Shown here one piece after another: positions 24,397-33,772 of a stretch of 64,000 nt of DNA. The stretch's first letter is position 1. The number at the start of each line of letters is the position of its first letter. Below the pieces are notes generated by a model. It was not told the DNA's origin. It did no database searches and was given only the letters and a program-made list of their open reading frames with translations. The stretch covers positions 124,001 to 188,000 of the forward strand of contig JADKJR010000008.1 in NCBI GenBank assembly GCA_016720925.1, given 5' to 3'. The stretch is from Betaproteobacteria bacterium (GTDB taxonomy: Bacteria > Pseudomonadota > Gammaproteobacteria > Burkholderiales > Usitatibacteraceae). The translations under genes and the position numbers were made by a program.

Positions 24397-27353
24397 CACT
24401 TCACCTCCGAACGATGCCAGGTATCGACACCGGACCATTTTTCAAACTGAATCAGTGTTGTATTTGGCGCCATACCGCTGGTCTGCTTCGTCAAAGGCTT
24501 GCTGGGACATAGCATATTGATGCACCCCCCCAGATCAGTTGAGTTGCCCGGCTCACCCGCTGGCCTGTATTGGGCAGAAGATGCAGGTGCACTAACAACT
24601 CCCGGTCTCAGGCGAGCCGTTACTTGCGCTGCACATACCACCGAGCCCCGGTTATTCCAAAGGCGAATCAGGTCATCATTCTCAATTCCTCGCTGCTCTG
24701 CATCCTGCCGGCTAACTCTGGCTACCAGATAATAGTGGCCGTCGAACAAGACACGGTGGTCTTTGATGTCCATTACGGTGCTGCCTCGATCGTCACCCAT
24801 TAGATGAAATGTGTATCGTGAATGTGGCGACAGCAACTGCAAAGGATATTCTTTCAGTCGTTCATCTGTACTCGAATCCTCATAGGTCGGCATGTACTTG
24901 TTTAATGGAGGCCGCTCCGGGTCATCAATTCTGCCAAGCGTCTCAGGAATAAACTCGTATTTACCCGAAGGAGTTTGCAGGCCGCAACCAAAATTATTCA
25001 CATATTCCGACGGAAGTGGATAGGGTTCCGGTACATCCTTGGGCCGGCCTTCGTAGAACCACCGGAGGGCAGTGGGGGTTCGTGCGGATTCCGCAGGAGC
25101 AGGAACGACAAAATAACCTTTTCTCAGGAATTTTTTCCAGGAAATATGTTTGGACAAATCGGACGAATCAAAGACGCGCTTACACCAGTCAAGCTCCGAG
25201 TTGCCGCCTTCCGAATAGAGTGCCCCCATACCCATGCGTTGCATCAATGCAAGAAAGATTTCGTAATCGGATTTGGACTCGCCCAAGGGTTCAATGCATT
25301 TATGCTGCATTGAAATGACGCGGTGGTTTACCATCTGATACATATGATGCACATAACCGGCGCCTACGTTGTAATACTCACCTATATCCCAGCGTTCAAA
25401 TGTGGTGCACGCGGGCAAAATAATATCCGCAAAACGCGTCTCCCCTTCGTTCCAGATCGACTGGTTTACCACGAATGGCAAATTCTCCGATTGATACATT
25501 TTTACCCAGCGATTTGAGTCCATCGTCGTTCCCAATGAGGAACTCCCGTATCGATATATCATCTCGATTTTTGCGTGTCCGGGTGATGGATAACCGAACT
25601 TGAAGAATTGCCCTTGTACCGAGGTGATATCCGTTAGGTAGCCTAGCGCTTTCCCATTTAAGATCGCCTCGGGCAATTGCATGCGGTGAATGCTCTGTCT
25701 GACGGAATTCATTGTCACGATATGCGGCATGCGCTGATAGTTATTGGCCGCATTTGCACTGTACTGGAGTTCTCCAGACATGCTGCCTTCAGCATATCCA
25801 GGGAAATAGAAAGTAAAGTCCAGGGGCGCCCCGAACTGCAGATTGCCGAAATTGACGCCCGGCTGCCCGAATCCCTGCATTGCGCCAAGGATAGTCATCA
25901 TCCTTGCCCACTGTGCACCCATTGGCGAGCGACAGGCACCGCCCACTCCGCAACCCCAGCCGCCTACGCCGAGATAGGTTTTCTTGCGCCCCCACTCCCT
26001 GGCCAGCGCCCTGACCTCCCGCGCGGGGACACCGGTTTCTGCTTCTTGCCACTCAGGTGTCCTCGGGGTTCCGTCCGTCTTCCCAAGAACATAATCCTTC
26101 CATTCATCGAATCCGGTTGTTCGGCTTTCTACAAATTTTTTGTCATACAGATTCTCCGTTATCCAGATGTAGCAAAGTGCCTGAGCAAGTGCCGCATCAG
26201 TGCCTGGCTTGGGCGCTATCCATTTTCCTCCAAGCAGCGCAGCAGTATGGTTGAGGTATGGATCAATATGAACCATCTTGATGCCAAGCTGTTTGGCCCA
26301 TTCACGTCTTCTGGTCCCTTCGTAGCCATAGGTCGCGTCGGGATCGCTGGACCAAAAAACCATCATTTCCGCTTCTTTCAAGCAGTCTTCAACCGTGCCG
26401 TAGGACTCTGGCACGCCGAGACGCATGCTGTTGCCCCAGTGATGCATCGCGCCCCAGTACCAACCCTCCCAACTGTCGGGGTTATTGTGAACCCGGCTAC
26501 ATCCAATGAGATTGAAGAATCGGTTAAAGGCGCTCAGATAATGACCGAGGTTTCCCCACTGATGATGCCCACCGTGGTAAACCAGAACTGCTCCAGGGCC
26601 TTTGCGCTTGGCGCGTTGTATTTCTTTGGCAACGATATCCAGTGCTTCATCCCATGAGATACGCTCAAATTCGGAAACTCCGCGATTCTGAATATTTCGC
26701 TCGCCATTCGGATCAAAATCTACCCTCTTCATCGGATACAAAAGACGGTCTTTTGAATAGACCATGGATTTTTGCGCCATCCCGTGGGCGGCCAACGTCG
26801 TGTGACGAGGAGGCGTAAATGTCCTACCCCTCGCTTTTATGGACCATGAAGGTGCATCTTCCTCGTCAAACTCGACAGGGGTGATTCTCAAAATCTTGCC
26901 GTCCTTGACATAGACAAACAATGGCCCTCCGTTCGTGCCGCTTGTATATCGCACGACACCATCGCCAATGTCGGTCCCGCTCTTCCATCCAAGCGTTTGC
27001 ATGCGGTTAAGCGTGGCCATAAACCATACTGCCAATTCATCCGAACCTTCTAAGCAGACTTTGAAATTTTTCGCCGCGTCAATCCGCACCAATTGGTTGA
27101 AAGGCGGCGTCAAAAACTCTTCCGCGACGGCCCTGTTCTGAAAAATGATGGACAAATCCGGATTTTCGCAAATACCCCCGTTCGATTTTACTTTTCCATT
27201 TTCAAATCTTACCCAGCGACCGTCCGAGTTATCCTTTAATTTGAATTGCGCGGTGATATTTTTTTGCTTCAGACGCTCCGCGAATTCGGGGTAAAAGCGT
27301 GCAGCAACTTTTAGCGCTTGCACCATCCCAAAAAGTATGATTGAAGATTTCAT
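24396..27353 (-). CDS. molybdopterin transhydroxylase-like alpha subunit with N-terminal SCP2-like domain
   Basis: 985 residues. Positions ~125-985 match the alpha subunit of pyrogallol-phloroglucinol transhydroxylase (about 875 residues): the usual N-terminal iron-sulfur cysteines are absent (RYTSGTNGGPLFVYVKDGK), and HNNPDSWEGWYWG supplies Asp293-Ser294-Trp295, matching the Mo-ligand serine region recalled as Asp174-Ser175-Trp176; His263 falls where catalytic His144 would. Residues 1-~120 look like an SCP2 lipid-binding domain (ITAQFKLKDNSDGRWVRFEN, GICENPDLSIIFQNRAVAEE). There is no signal peptide. It likely hydroxylates or transhydroxylates a hydrophobic or phenolic substrate with the downstream beta subunit. 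Confidence 0.83.
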   Translation of the reverse strand: MKSSIILFGMVQALKVAARFYPEFAERLKQKNITAQFKLKDNSDGRWVRFENGKVKSNGGICENPDLSIIFQNRAVAEEFLTPPFNQLVRIDAAKNFKVCLEGSDELAVWFMATLNRMQTLGWKSGTDIGDGVVRYTSGTNGGPLFVYVKDGKILRITPVEFDEEDAPSWSIKARGRTFTPPRHTTLAAHGMAQKSMVYSKDRLLYPMKRVDFDPNGERNIQNRGVSEFERISWDEALDIVAKEIQRAKRKGPGAVLVYHGGHHQWGNLGHYLSAFNRFFNLIGCSRVHNNPDSWEGWYWGAMHHWGNSMRLGVPESYGTVEDCLKEAEMMVFWSSDPDATYGYEGTRRREWAKQLGIKMVHIDPYLNHTAALLGGKWIAPKPGTDAALAQALCYIWITENLYDKKFVESRTTGFDEWKDYVLGKTDGTPRTPEWQEAETGVPAREVRALAREWGRKKTYLGVGGWGCGVGGACRSPMGAQWARMMTILGAMQGFGQPGVNFGNLQFGAPLDFTFYFPGYAEGSMSGELQYSANAANNYQRMPHIVTMNSVRQSIHRMQLPEAILNGKALGYLTDITSVQGQFFKFGYPSPGHAKIEMIYRYGSSSLGTTMDSNRWVKMYQSENLPFVVNQSIWNEGETRFADIILPACTTFERWDIGEYYNVGAGYVHHMYQMVNHRVISMQHKCIEPLGESKSDYEIFLALMQRMGMGALYSEGGNSELDWCKRVFDSSDLSKHISWKKFLRKGYFVVPAPAESARTPTALRWFYEGRPKDVPEPYPLPSEYVNNFGCGLQTPSGKYEFIPETLGRIDDPERPPLNKYMPTYEDSSTDERLKEYPLQLLSPHSRYTFHLMGDDRGSTVMDIKDHRVLFDGHYYLVARVSRQDAEQRGIENDDLIRLWNNRGSVVCAAQVTARLRPGVVSAPASSAQYRPAGEPGNSTDLGGCINMLCPSKPLTKQTSGMAPNTTLIQFEKWSGVDTWHRSEVK

Positions 27354-27536
27354 ACAAACCTCTCAGTTCATTTGTCGGCGTCTGTCGTGAATGCCGTTGC
27401 ATACGTATGTTGCTTGGTTTAGGCTTTATCTATTGTTTATCTCTTGTGCGCGGCGCGCCGCAACGGCCACGATGGGCATCAAACACCGTGCGGATGTCAG
27501 CGTGCAGGCGATCACTTTCGCGGTCGCGCGTTGAAG

Positions 27537-28015
27537 GTTTTGTGATTCGTCAGGTGTGGAAACCCAATTGGGTGGCGTATAGCACCCGGCAAACGATCGA
27601 CAATGTGTAGGTCACGAGTTCAACTGGCATAAACGCGTACTTCACGAACTCTCTTTGGCAAAGTACACTGCCGCTTTTTCGGCTGTTCACGTCCATCTTG
27701 ACACGGGAAAGCTCGGCCCGTAGACGAGTGATTTCGGCCTGTTCCGGACGGACCGCGCGTCGACCTGCCGCCTCCGTCAAACGCCCCCTTTGTATTGCTT
27801 CTCCCACTTCTGAATTGGCCTGGGCAACACATCGAATTTGCGTCCGCATGCAGCTCGTGAAAGACTCTCTGCTTTCTTGTTCCGCGCGACCTCGTGCCTT
27901 GAATTCCAGCGTAAGCACGCGCCGCTTCAACTGCTCTTTCTTGATGCCTTCCAGTGGGTTTTTGCTTCTTGCCTGCTCTCATGATTTCGCTTTCGTTAAG
28001 TACTCAACGAAAGGC
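27537..28015 (-). mobile_element. degenerate IS3-family remnant (orfA and start of orfB)
   Basis: The minus strand encodes an IS3 OrfA-like protein, MKRRVLTLEFKARGRAEQES, ending in GRLTEAAGRRAVRPEQAEIT and RLRAELSRVKMDVNSRKSG, then orfB-like FVKYAFMPVELVTYTLSIV. Frameshifts are visible: the segment RKFDVLPRPIQKWEKQYK appears only in another frame. No DDE domain remains. A related left end in the opposite orientation lies at 34190-34420. Confidence 0.78.
27991..28012. repeat. short inverted repeat at IS3 remnant end
   Basis: TTTCGTT (27991-27997) and AACGAAA (28006-28012) can pair around an 8-base loop, just upstream of the degenerate orfA on the minus strand. The equivalent hairpin at 34216-34237 is conserved, so it probably belongs to the element's left end. 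Confidence 0.6.
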
Positions 28016-28034
28016 CCATTGGGTCATTACTAAC

Positions 28035-28739
28035 CTACCCACGGAACATGTTGTACATATTAAGTCCGATAGCTGCATTGACGATCAACCCTAACCAAAT
28101 CAGGTACACCCAGGGCAGGCATTTTCGTAGCGAGGCTGTGATTGCGTGATTGATAGCGTCCGATGGCCCGTTTCTTACCAATTCTGAAAACGCTGGTGAA
28201 AAAGGCGCCAGCTTGACTCTTATCATTAATCCGGAAGCGACAAGCGCCGCCATAATCAGGAGCTTCAACCCTATCCAACTGAATCTTACGATCTCACCGG
28301 TAGCAAAACCATATAGCGCCACCGCGACCATGCCGACGATTAGTACGACGCGAAAGCCCATGTCGAACTGTGCCAGTTTGTTGGCGGATGACATGCCAGC
28401 CTGCCGATGCACCGCAAACACCAGCCAAAGCCAGAACAAACTTACCAGATAGACGAGAGTTACAGTCCATTTTGGAATCGACAGACTTGTATCCAGATAT
28501 CCCAGATGTATTCCCAAAGCAAATATTATCGGCATACAAATTCGCGGCGCCATATCAACGCCCGCCATTATTTTTAGCGCTGTTACTCGTGCGTCCACAG
28601 TGAGAGTTGGATTTCGCACAAACCGTGACGCGTAGTATGTTCCGAGGTCACCCCCAAGCCAGTAGACGAAGAACAGTAAATGCAGAAAATTTAGAGAATC
28701 ATAAAATATCATCGTCATAACCTGTTCATTTGGTTTCAA
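28035..28739 (-). CDS. membrane protein, paralogue of 12356-13027
   Basis: 234 residues with about six hydrophobic helices. It shares with the protein at 12356 the first-helix motif LHxxxxVYWLGG(D/E)xG (FLHLLFFVYWLGGDLG), an arginine/methionine-bounded second helix with GIHLGYLD, and the same overall length and helix spacing. The conserved membrane histidines are candidate haem or metal ligands (CopD/cytochrome-b-like). The start could also be an internal ATG (MTMIFYDSLNF). It lies next to the transhydroxylase genes but is separated from them by the IS3 scar. Confidence 0.6.
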   Translation of the reverse strand: MKPNEQVMTMIFYDSLNFLHLLFFVYWLGGDLGTYYASRFVRNPTLTVDARVTALKIMAGVDMAPRICMPIIFALGIHLGYLDTSLSIPKWTVTLVYLVSLFWLWLVFAVHRQAGMSSANKLAQFDMGFRVVLIVGMVAVALYGFATGEIVRFSWIGLKLLIMAALVASGLMIRVKLAPFSPAFSELVRNGPSDAINHAITASLRKCLPWVYLIWLGLIVNAAIGLNMYNMFRG

Positions 28740-29151
28740 TGATCGCCAAATAGATACGCAGGCGCTCTACCAACTCTTACAAGGGTTTTGAAACTTTGTG
28801 CATCAAGGTTGCCAAGAAAGGAATATCGGCAAGCAGCACACGGACCCTGTCGGCTCCCTCTTCCCATGAGGATCTCTGGCTTGGTCTCGCGATGCACTGC
28901 ACGTCTCTTGCATAGATAGTGGCCCGACTTGGACCTTACTCAAATGGAAATAAATTCGGTGCTAACTTTTCTCGGGACGAATAGTTTCAATAAGTTGAAA
29001 TTACCTCCAGCGGTAACAGCAAATTACATGCCACGATCAATTGAGCTTGCTGGAACTCAAGTGGGGCAATATTCCATCCTATGCACGTACTTTGGAACAG
29101 TTGGAACGTCAAACTGGAACAACTGGTGTTTCAGATGGCCGCTGGCGAAGC
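28740..29151. other. 412-base gap, no recognised gene
   Basis: It lies between the divergent membrane-protein gene and a disrupted thioesterase. A plus-strand frame beginning at 28929 (MDLTQMEINSVLTFLGTNS) has no family resemblance and no clear ribosome site. The sequence is more AT-rich than the surroundings and may hold promoters for either side; no specific site is convincing. Confidence 0.4.
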
Positions 29152-29628
29152 ATGGATTTCTTGGCTTTACCGCACTGGCAATCCCTGTCGGACTCACTAT
29201 TGCCCCAGCGGCACAATGGGCCTGCTTCTTGCTGCTGGGTTGTCTAGACGCGTGAAGCACTCGGTGGCGTGGTGCTGGCTGTCGATGACGAGACTGGTGC
29301 CGCGCGCTTACGCTTTGTTCCCGGCGCACGGCTCAACAATCTCGCTGGAACCGTGTTCGGCGGCTACGTCGCCGCCATGATCGACGACGCCGCCGGCATC
29401 GCGACCTGGTTCGGCGGCGGAAAGCGGCACTTCGCCACCGCGCAGATGTCCGTCAGTTTCCTGCGCGCCGCCAAGGCGGATGAGGCATTGATCGCTGACG
29501 TGCGCGTCAACTACATTGGCACGCGCCATGCATTCGTTGAGGTCAGGATCAGTCGCGAACGCGACGGGGACGCGCTCGCAATCGACACGGTTGTTCAGAC
29601 TTTCATTGGGGTTCCAAAGTCCGATTGA
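29152..29628 (+). pseudogene. PaaI-type hotdog thioesterase, 5' part disrupted
   Basis: From a GTG at 29269 the frame gives 119 residues with the hotdog-fold core: RLNNLAGTVFGGYVAAMIDD, the active-site region of PaaI-like acyl-CoA thioesterases, then ATAQMSVSFLRAAKADEALI and VNYIGTRHAFVEVRI. Upstream in the same frame MDFLALPHWQSLSDSLLPQ looks like the natural N-terminus, but a TAG at 29245-29247 interrupts it, and the adjacent frame reads LLLGCLDA where the family would continue. Two indels or a degraded 5' end are likely. The distal 119 residues might still be expressed. Confidence 0.65.
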
Positions 29629-29694
29629 CCGCGGCTCGTGGATACAACTATTGCGCGGGCAGACCAGTCACTTTCTGAAATCTATATTTGACCT

Positions 29695-30294
29695 CTATTT
29701 TGGTTGTGCGGTGGCCGTACCAGCGGGCACACCAAGAATCTGATTGAGTTCGATTTTGTTGCCGTCGGCGTCCCGCACGGCGCTAAACATCACGGGAATC
29801 ACGACGCCATCGGGCGACGGGTATTCGACTCGCTTGGGCTGAGTCTCCACGCGAATATTCGGTGTGGCTTCAATCTTGGCCCATCGAGTGCTAAGGTCCG
29901 CGACATTGAAAACCATGATCATCTGCCCTACTCCTCCGTTGGAGAGGATTGGCGCGGGTGCGGATGGCTGGTCCAGACGCTGCATCAGTCCGAGGGCGCC
30001 GATGAAAGTGTCGTTGGCCCGTAGCAACACCAGCCGGATTGTCGGCGGTCGCGCCTTGCCATCGCTCTCGGTACCACCACCGATCAATTGGTCGTAGATC
30101 ATCTTCAGGCCCAACGCGTCGCGATATAGCGGCAGCGACTTGTCTATGTCGCGCACCACAAGCGTGGTTCGCCGGATGTCCACCGGAATCTGTTCCACCA
30201 GCGGGACCGGTTCGGCGCTGGCCACACGATTGAAGAGCGCAACAACGATCAGCGCGACACAGCTTGAGGCCTTCGAAAGGGCATTCATCATCAT
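29695..30294 (-). CDS. exported VOC-family protein
   Basis: 199 residues with an N-terminal signal sequence (hydrophobic SSCVALIVVALFNRVASA, then AEPVPLVEQ). The mature part is a single VOC domain: RRTTLVVRDIDKSLPLYRDA, GLKMIYDQL, GQMIMVFNVADLSTRW and ending VRDADGNKIELNQI. A secreted or periplasmic VOC protein is uncommon but occurs near aromatic-degradation genes. The function is unknown, possibly binding or isomerising a pathway compound outside the cytoplasm. It heads a minus-strand group with the MFS, VOC and reductase genes, although a 178-base gap separates it from the MFS gene. Confidence 0.8.
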   Translation of the reverse strand: MMMNALSKASSCVALIVVALFNRVASAEPVPLVEQIPVDIRRTTLVVRDIDKSLPLYRDALGLKMIYDQLIGGGTESDGKARPPTIRLVLLRANDTFIGALGLMQRLDQPSAPAPILSNGGVGQMIMVFNVADLSTRWAKIEATPNIRVETQPKRVEYPSPDGVVIPVMFSAVRDADGNKIELNQILGVPAGTATAQPK

Positions 30295-30472
30295 GAGTCC
30301 TTAAAGAAAAAACAGATCAGTGAGCGAAATATCTGCGACGGCAGCCAAGCCAATAGCCAATTGAGTTTGCGATCCCGTCGATCGTCGCGACTGACGGGGT
30401 GGCGGCACGTGAACCTGTTCGTGCAACCGTATCTCAATTGTTACCGGCTATCGAAATGCACACCTGAATTCA

Positions 30473-31789
30473 TCATGTGGTTTCCTGCATTCGCTCCAGT
30501 TGTATCAAATACTGTCGACGAATCGCCGGGATTAGCAAAAGCGGAACAATGCCGTGACAACTGGAATGGCTGATACCGCAAGGTGCAACTGAGCCTCTCC
30601 GAATACGCGAGTTGATAGCCAACCAACGGATGTGGGCCCGAGGCCAAGGCCCGCGGTACTGATGACCCATGTAGTAAAGCGCCACCACCTGTCCGCGAAT
30701 CGACGAGGGCGTGATATCAAGAAGTGAAATGATCCCCGTCGCGGATACCGTGGCGATGCCGACGGTACTGAGACCTAGCAGGATGAATGCGGTCAAGGGT
30801 GAAGGCATCTGAAGTGCAAGGCCCGAGCTAGCCAGCATCAGTACAAAGCCAATTGAGAGCAAGCGAAATGGTGCGTCACTCTGACCAGCCTTCCGCCAAC
30901 GGTCACACGCGACGCCAATACCGACTACCGTCGCCGGGCCGATGGCAAGGGTCATAAAGCCATTGACGAGCGCATAATCTTTCGCCTCCCACGCAAACTT
31001 ACGGGCAAACGCGCTTGGCAGAAATCCATGGCTATAGGCGATGATAGTCATAACGCAGATCATCGCGATCAAACCAATAAACGCGCCGGCGTTGCGCTTA
31101 ACATAGCCGAGACTATCCGCGAAACCTGAACGGGCGAGTACAGCATCAGCACTGGGGCCCTGGCGAGGGGGTTCAGTGACGAACAAGAACCCGAGCGAGA
31201 TCACAAGACCCGGCAGACCCACGACAATGAAAGCGAACTGCCAAGGCTTGACTGCGCCGATCAGCGGCAGGACGATGCCTTCTGAAGTCTTGGCCCATGT
31301 GAGCACCACTGCCCCTATCAATGAGGCAATTCCCGCGCCCAAAGAAAGAGCAGTCGAATAAACCGCAACTGGCTTGCCGCGCCGTTCTGGGGGAAAACTG
31401 TCACCGATCATCGACATAGCACATGGGTTCAGCGTTGCCTCCCCAATGCCAACGCTCATACGCGCGGCAAACAGATGCCAGAAGCCACGCGCCAACCCCG
31501 ACGCAGCAGTTGCCAGCGACCAGAGGGCCACACCTGCCGCGACAATCCACGTCCGCCGCTTGCGGTCGGCAAGCCATCCCAAGGGTAATCCCATGGTGGC
31601 GTAGAACAATGCAAAGGCGGGACCAATCAGGTATCCGATCTGCTCATCGGTCAAGTGAATGTCCGCCTTGATCGGCTCGATTAGCAGACCGAGAATATAG
31701 CGATCAACGAACGAAAAAACATAGGCAATAGTGAGAAGCGTCACCATCGTCCACGCGGCGCGAGGCGCGGGCCATTGGTTTGTTTTCAC
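30473..31789 (-). CDS. MFS transporter (spinster-like), frame disturbed near C-terminus
   Basis: A 438-codon frame for a 12-helix major facilitator transporter. The N-terminal half is typical: TIAYVFSFVDRYILGLLIEP, GLPLGWLADRKRRTWIVAAG and GIGEATLNPCAMSMIGDSFP. After ALYYMG the frame turns into non-membrane sequence (HQYRGPWPRAHIRW), while the neighbouring frame continues properly (VISTAGLGLGPTSVGWLSTR), and the original frame is restored at LLIPAIRRQYL. Removing one G at 30666-30668 and adding one T at 30537-30540 gives a continuous protein, so both are likely homopolymer errors. The GTG start overlaps the upstream VOC stop (TAGTG). Confidence 0.8.
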   Translation of the reverse strand: MKTNQWPAPRAAWTMVTLLTIAYVFSFVDRYILGLLIEPIKADIHLTDEQIGYLIGPAFALFYATMGLPLGWLADRKRRTWIVAAGVALWSLATAASGLARGFWHLFAARMSVGIGEATLNPCAMSMIGDSFPPERRGKPVAVYSTALSLGAGIASLIGAVVLTWAKTSEGIVLPLIGAVKPWQFAFIVVGLPGLVISLGFLFVTEPPRQGPSADAVLARSGFADSLGYVKRNAGAFIGLIAMICVMTIIAYSHGFLPSAFARKFAWEAKDYALVNGFMTLAIGPATVVGIGVACDRWRKAGQSDAPFRLLSIGFVLMLASSGLALQMPSPLTAFILLGLSTVGIATVSATGIISLLDITPSSIRGQVVALYYMGHQYRGPWPRAHIRWLAINSRIRRGSVAPCGISHSSCHGIVPLLLIPAIRRQYLIQLERMQETT

Positions 31790-32238
31790 TATACAATCCC
31801 GGTGATCTTGTAAATGACAACCAAATTGTCGTCGAAATCGACAATCCCGATCTCGCGACCCTTGCGGCCATCCTTGGTAATCAGGACTTCCTCGTCATAG
31901 ATCTGAAGCCCGAGCGCGCGGGCACCCGCTATCACACTATCCACATCTTTAATCTCAAGCACAATCGCGGAACGTCGCGGGTGTGGCAGGGCAACGAGCT
32001 CGACACCGGTGATCTCGGTTAGCGCCATGACCCGCTCTTGGCTTGCAGTGGAAAGCACGCAAAACCTCATCGCCGCGTCGCGTGGAATGTCGAACACAGG
32101 ATAGGAATAGCTCGCGGGATTGTGCGGCAGGACAAACGTCACGTCAAAGCCCAACACATCGCGGTAAAACGTCAATGCACGATCAAGACTGGCCACAATG
32201 TAATTGCCTCGCTGAAACCGAACACCGCTCATAACCAT
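31789..32238 (-). CDS. VOC-family protein
   Basis: 149 residues, a single VOC module: GNYIVASLDRALTFYRDVLG, the core AAMRFCVLSTASQERVMAL, AIVLEIKDVDSVIAGARALG and a terminal REIGIVDFDDNLVVIYK. It overlaps the reductase gene by 10 bases upstream and the MFS start by 1 base downstream, so the three are one operon. The likely metal-ligand positions are only partly preserved, so the activity (dioxygenase, isomerase or binding) is open. Confidence 0.82.
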   Translation of the reverse strand: MVMSGVRFQRGNYIVASLDRALTFYRDVLGFDVTFVLPHNPASYSYPVFDIPRDAAMRFCVLSTASQERVMALTEITGVELVALPHPRRSAIVLEIKDVDSVIAGARALGLQIYDEEVLITKDGRKGREIGIVDFDDNLVVIYKITGIV

Positions 32239-33311
32239 GCCCCTGGCTCGCCACGGACGTCACAGATGGCCGCGCCGCGGTTGAGTCCCGCGTAAAGCCG
32301 AGCGAGTGCTTTGGGCATGTTTTCGAACCCGATTGTCACATCATGCTTGGGCTTAAGAGCCCCATCGTGAATCCAGCCAGCGAGTTCTGCCATCACGGCC
32401 TCCCATCTGTGAACATGGTTGTAGACAAAAAATCCCTGCATACGCGCCTCTTTGCTTCGCAACCGCGTGTAGTTGGTGACACCGAATGGTATTTCGCGAG
32501 CGTATTCGGAGATTGAGCCGCACAGTACGATCCTCGCGTGCATCGCAAGGCGGTCGAGGACGGTCGCGAGGGTCTCGCCGCCAACATTGTCAAAATAACA
32601 ATCTATGCCATTGGGACACAACGCGTCGAGCCGCTTGGCCAGATCATCGGCCTTGTAATCAATTGCCGCAGTACAACCCTGCCGTTGTATCAACGCGCAT
32701 TTTTCAGGGCCACCCGCGATACCGATTACTTGGCACCCAGCGATATTCGCAGCAAGTTGGCTGACGATGGACCCGACCCCGCCCGCCGCACCAGACAACA
32801 CCAGTGTCTCACCGCGCTGCGGTTCGCCACATGCAAAAAGCCCCGCATGGGCAGAAAGGCCAGTCATCCCCAGCGTCTTACATGAAAACATCGCCGGCAG
32901 ACCCACATTGGGTACCCGAAACATTTTTTCTGCGGGTGTCATCGCGGACGCTTTGAATGACTGCCAACCGATTTGCCCCTGTACCACTTCTCCTTCTCGC
33001 CACTCGGGATGCCGCGACTTCACAATTTGCGCAACTCCGCGCCCGTGGATCACATCACCCGGCTTCAAAACGGTTTCTCCCGCTGCGCCTGTTCCCTGCA
33101 TGTACATGCGCATCACGGGCGCTAGACCGAGATAGCGTGTCTTAAGTAGCACTTCACCTGGCGCAGGTTCGGGTATGGCTCCCTCGACCCACGCGAAGTC
33201 ATCAGGACTGAGTGCGCCACCAGGCTGTCGCGAAACTCGCCACTGAAAATTACTGTCGTCATTGATCACCTTGCCGCGAGCCAAGGCATCAAAACCGTTG
33301 AGGTAACTCAC
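32229..33311 (-). CDS. zinc-independent NADP-dependent oxidoreductase (MDR superfamily)
   Basis: 360 residues of the medium-chain dehydrogenase/reductase type without structural zinc, closest in pattern to leukotriene-B4 12-hydroxydehydrogenase/CurA reductases that reduce alpha,beta-unsaturated carbonyls. Features are GEVLLKTRYLGLAPVMRMYM, the nucleotide motif LVLSGAAGGVGSIVSQLA, YFDNVGGETLATVLDRL and VLCGSISEYAR. It overlaps the VOC gene downstream and the broken VOC gene upstream by a few bases, consistent with a single minus-strand operon. The substrate is probably an enone or enoyl intermediate. Confidence 0.9.
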   Translation of the reverse strand: MSYLNGFDALARGKVINDDSNFQWRVSRQPGGALSPDDFAWVEGAIPEPAPGEVLLKTRYLGLAPVMRMYMQGTGAAGETVLKPGDVIHGRGVAQIVKSRHPEWREGEVVQGQIGWQSFKASAMTPAEKMFRVPNVGLPAMFSCKTLGMTGLSAHAGLFACGEPQRGETLVLSGAAGGVGSIVSQLAANIAGCQVIGIAGGPEKCALIQRQGCTAAIDYKADDLAKRLDALCPNGIDCYFDNVGGETLATVLDRLAMHARIVLCGSISEYAREIPFGVTNYTRLRSKEARMQGFFVYNHVHRWEAVMAELAGWIHDGALKPKHDVTIGFENMPKALARLYAGLNRGAAICDVRGEPGAWL

Positions 33312-33772
33312 GCGACGATCTGATTCACTTCGAAAAAATAGCCGTCAAGATCGAAGAAACTAGCCCCAACCAGCGCCTTGGGCTTCCCGTTCTCTCCCGT
33401 GACCATCCAATCATGCGGCTCACAATGGACGTAGGATCCTGCGGCCCGCGCCCGTTCGGTCGTCAAGCGGCAGTCTTGTGCTGCGACCACGAAGATTGGC
33501 GCGCCAAACGCGACTCGCGTTGGGATTTCGGCAGGCATATCTTGTTTGGGATCAATCCATTCAAGCAGGCCGATCATTCCGATTACGTCATCCGCTGCCT
33601 TCATGATAACGAGGCGCGTTTTATCACCTTTTTTTCAGGCTGCAAGCTGAGTACCCGAAAGTGTGAATGGAACATACATCCAGCGGGTCATCCCAAACAC
33701 GGTCTCATACCAACGCGCCGCAGCATCGGCGTCGCGGACCATCAGCGTCGTACGTTTAACGATATCAACCAT
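33308..33772 (-). pseudogene. VOC-family gene with an in-frame TGA
   Basis: From ATG 33772 the frame reads MVDIVKRTTLMVRDADAAAR...PFTLSGTQLAA, then TGA (33635-33637), then continues in the same frame as KKGDKTRLVIMKAADDVIG to ALVGASFFDLDGYFFEVNQI, a complete VOC domain of 154 codons. The stop sits where the family tolerates glycine, so GGA to TGA is the simplest change. The distal part might initiate at ATG 33604. The gene overlaps DUF1330 upstream by 8 bases and the reductase downstream by 4, so the reading frame was once functional. Confidence 0.72.

Noticed and set aside
28929..29255. Plus-strand 108-codon ORF before the thioesterase
   Set aside because: Low-complexity hydrophobic end and no family; the thioesterase signal lies in a different frame over the same bases.
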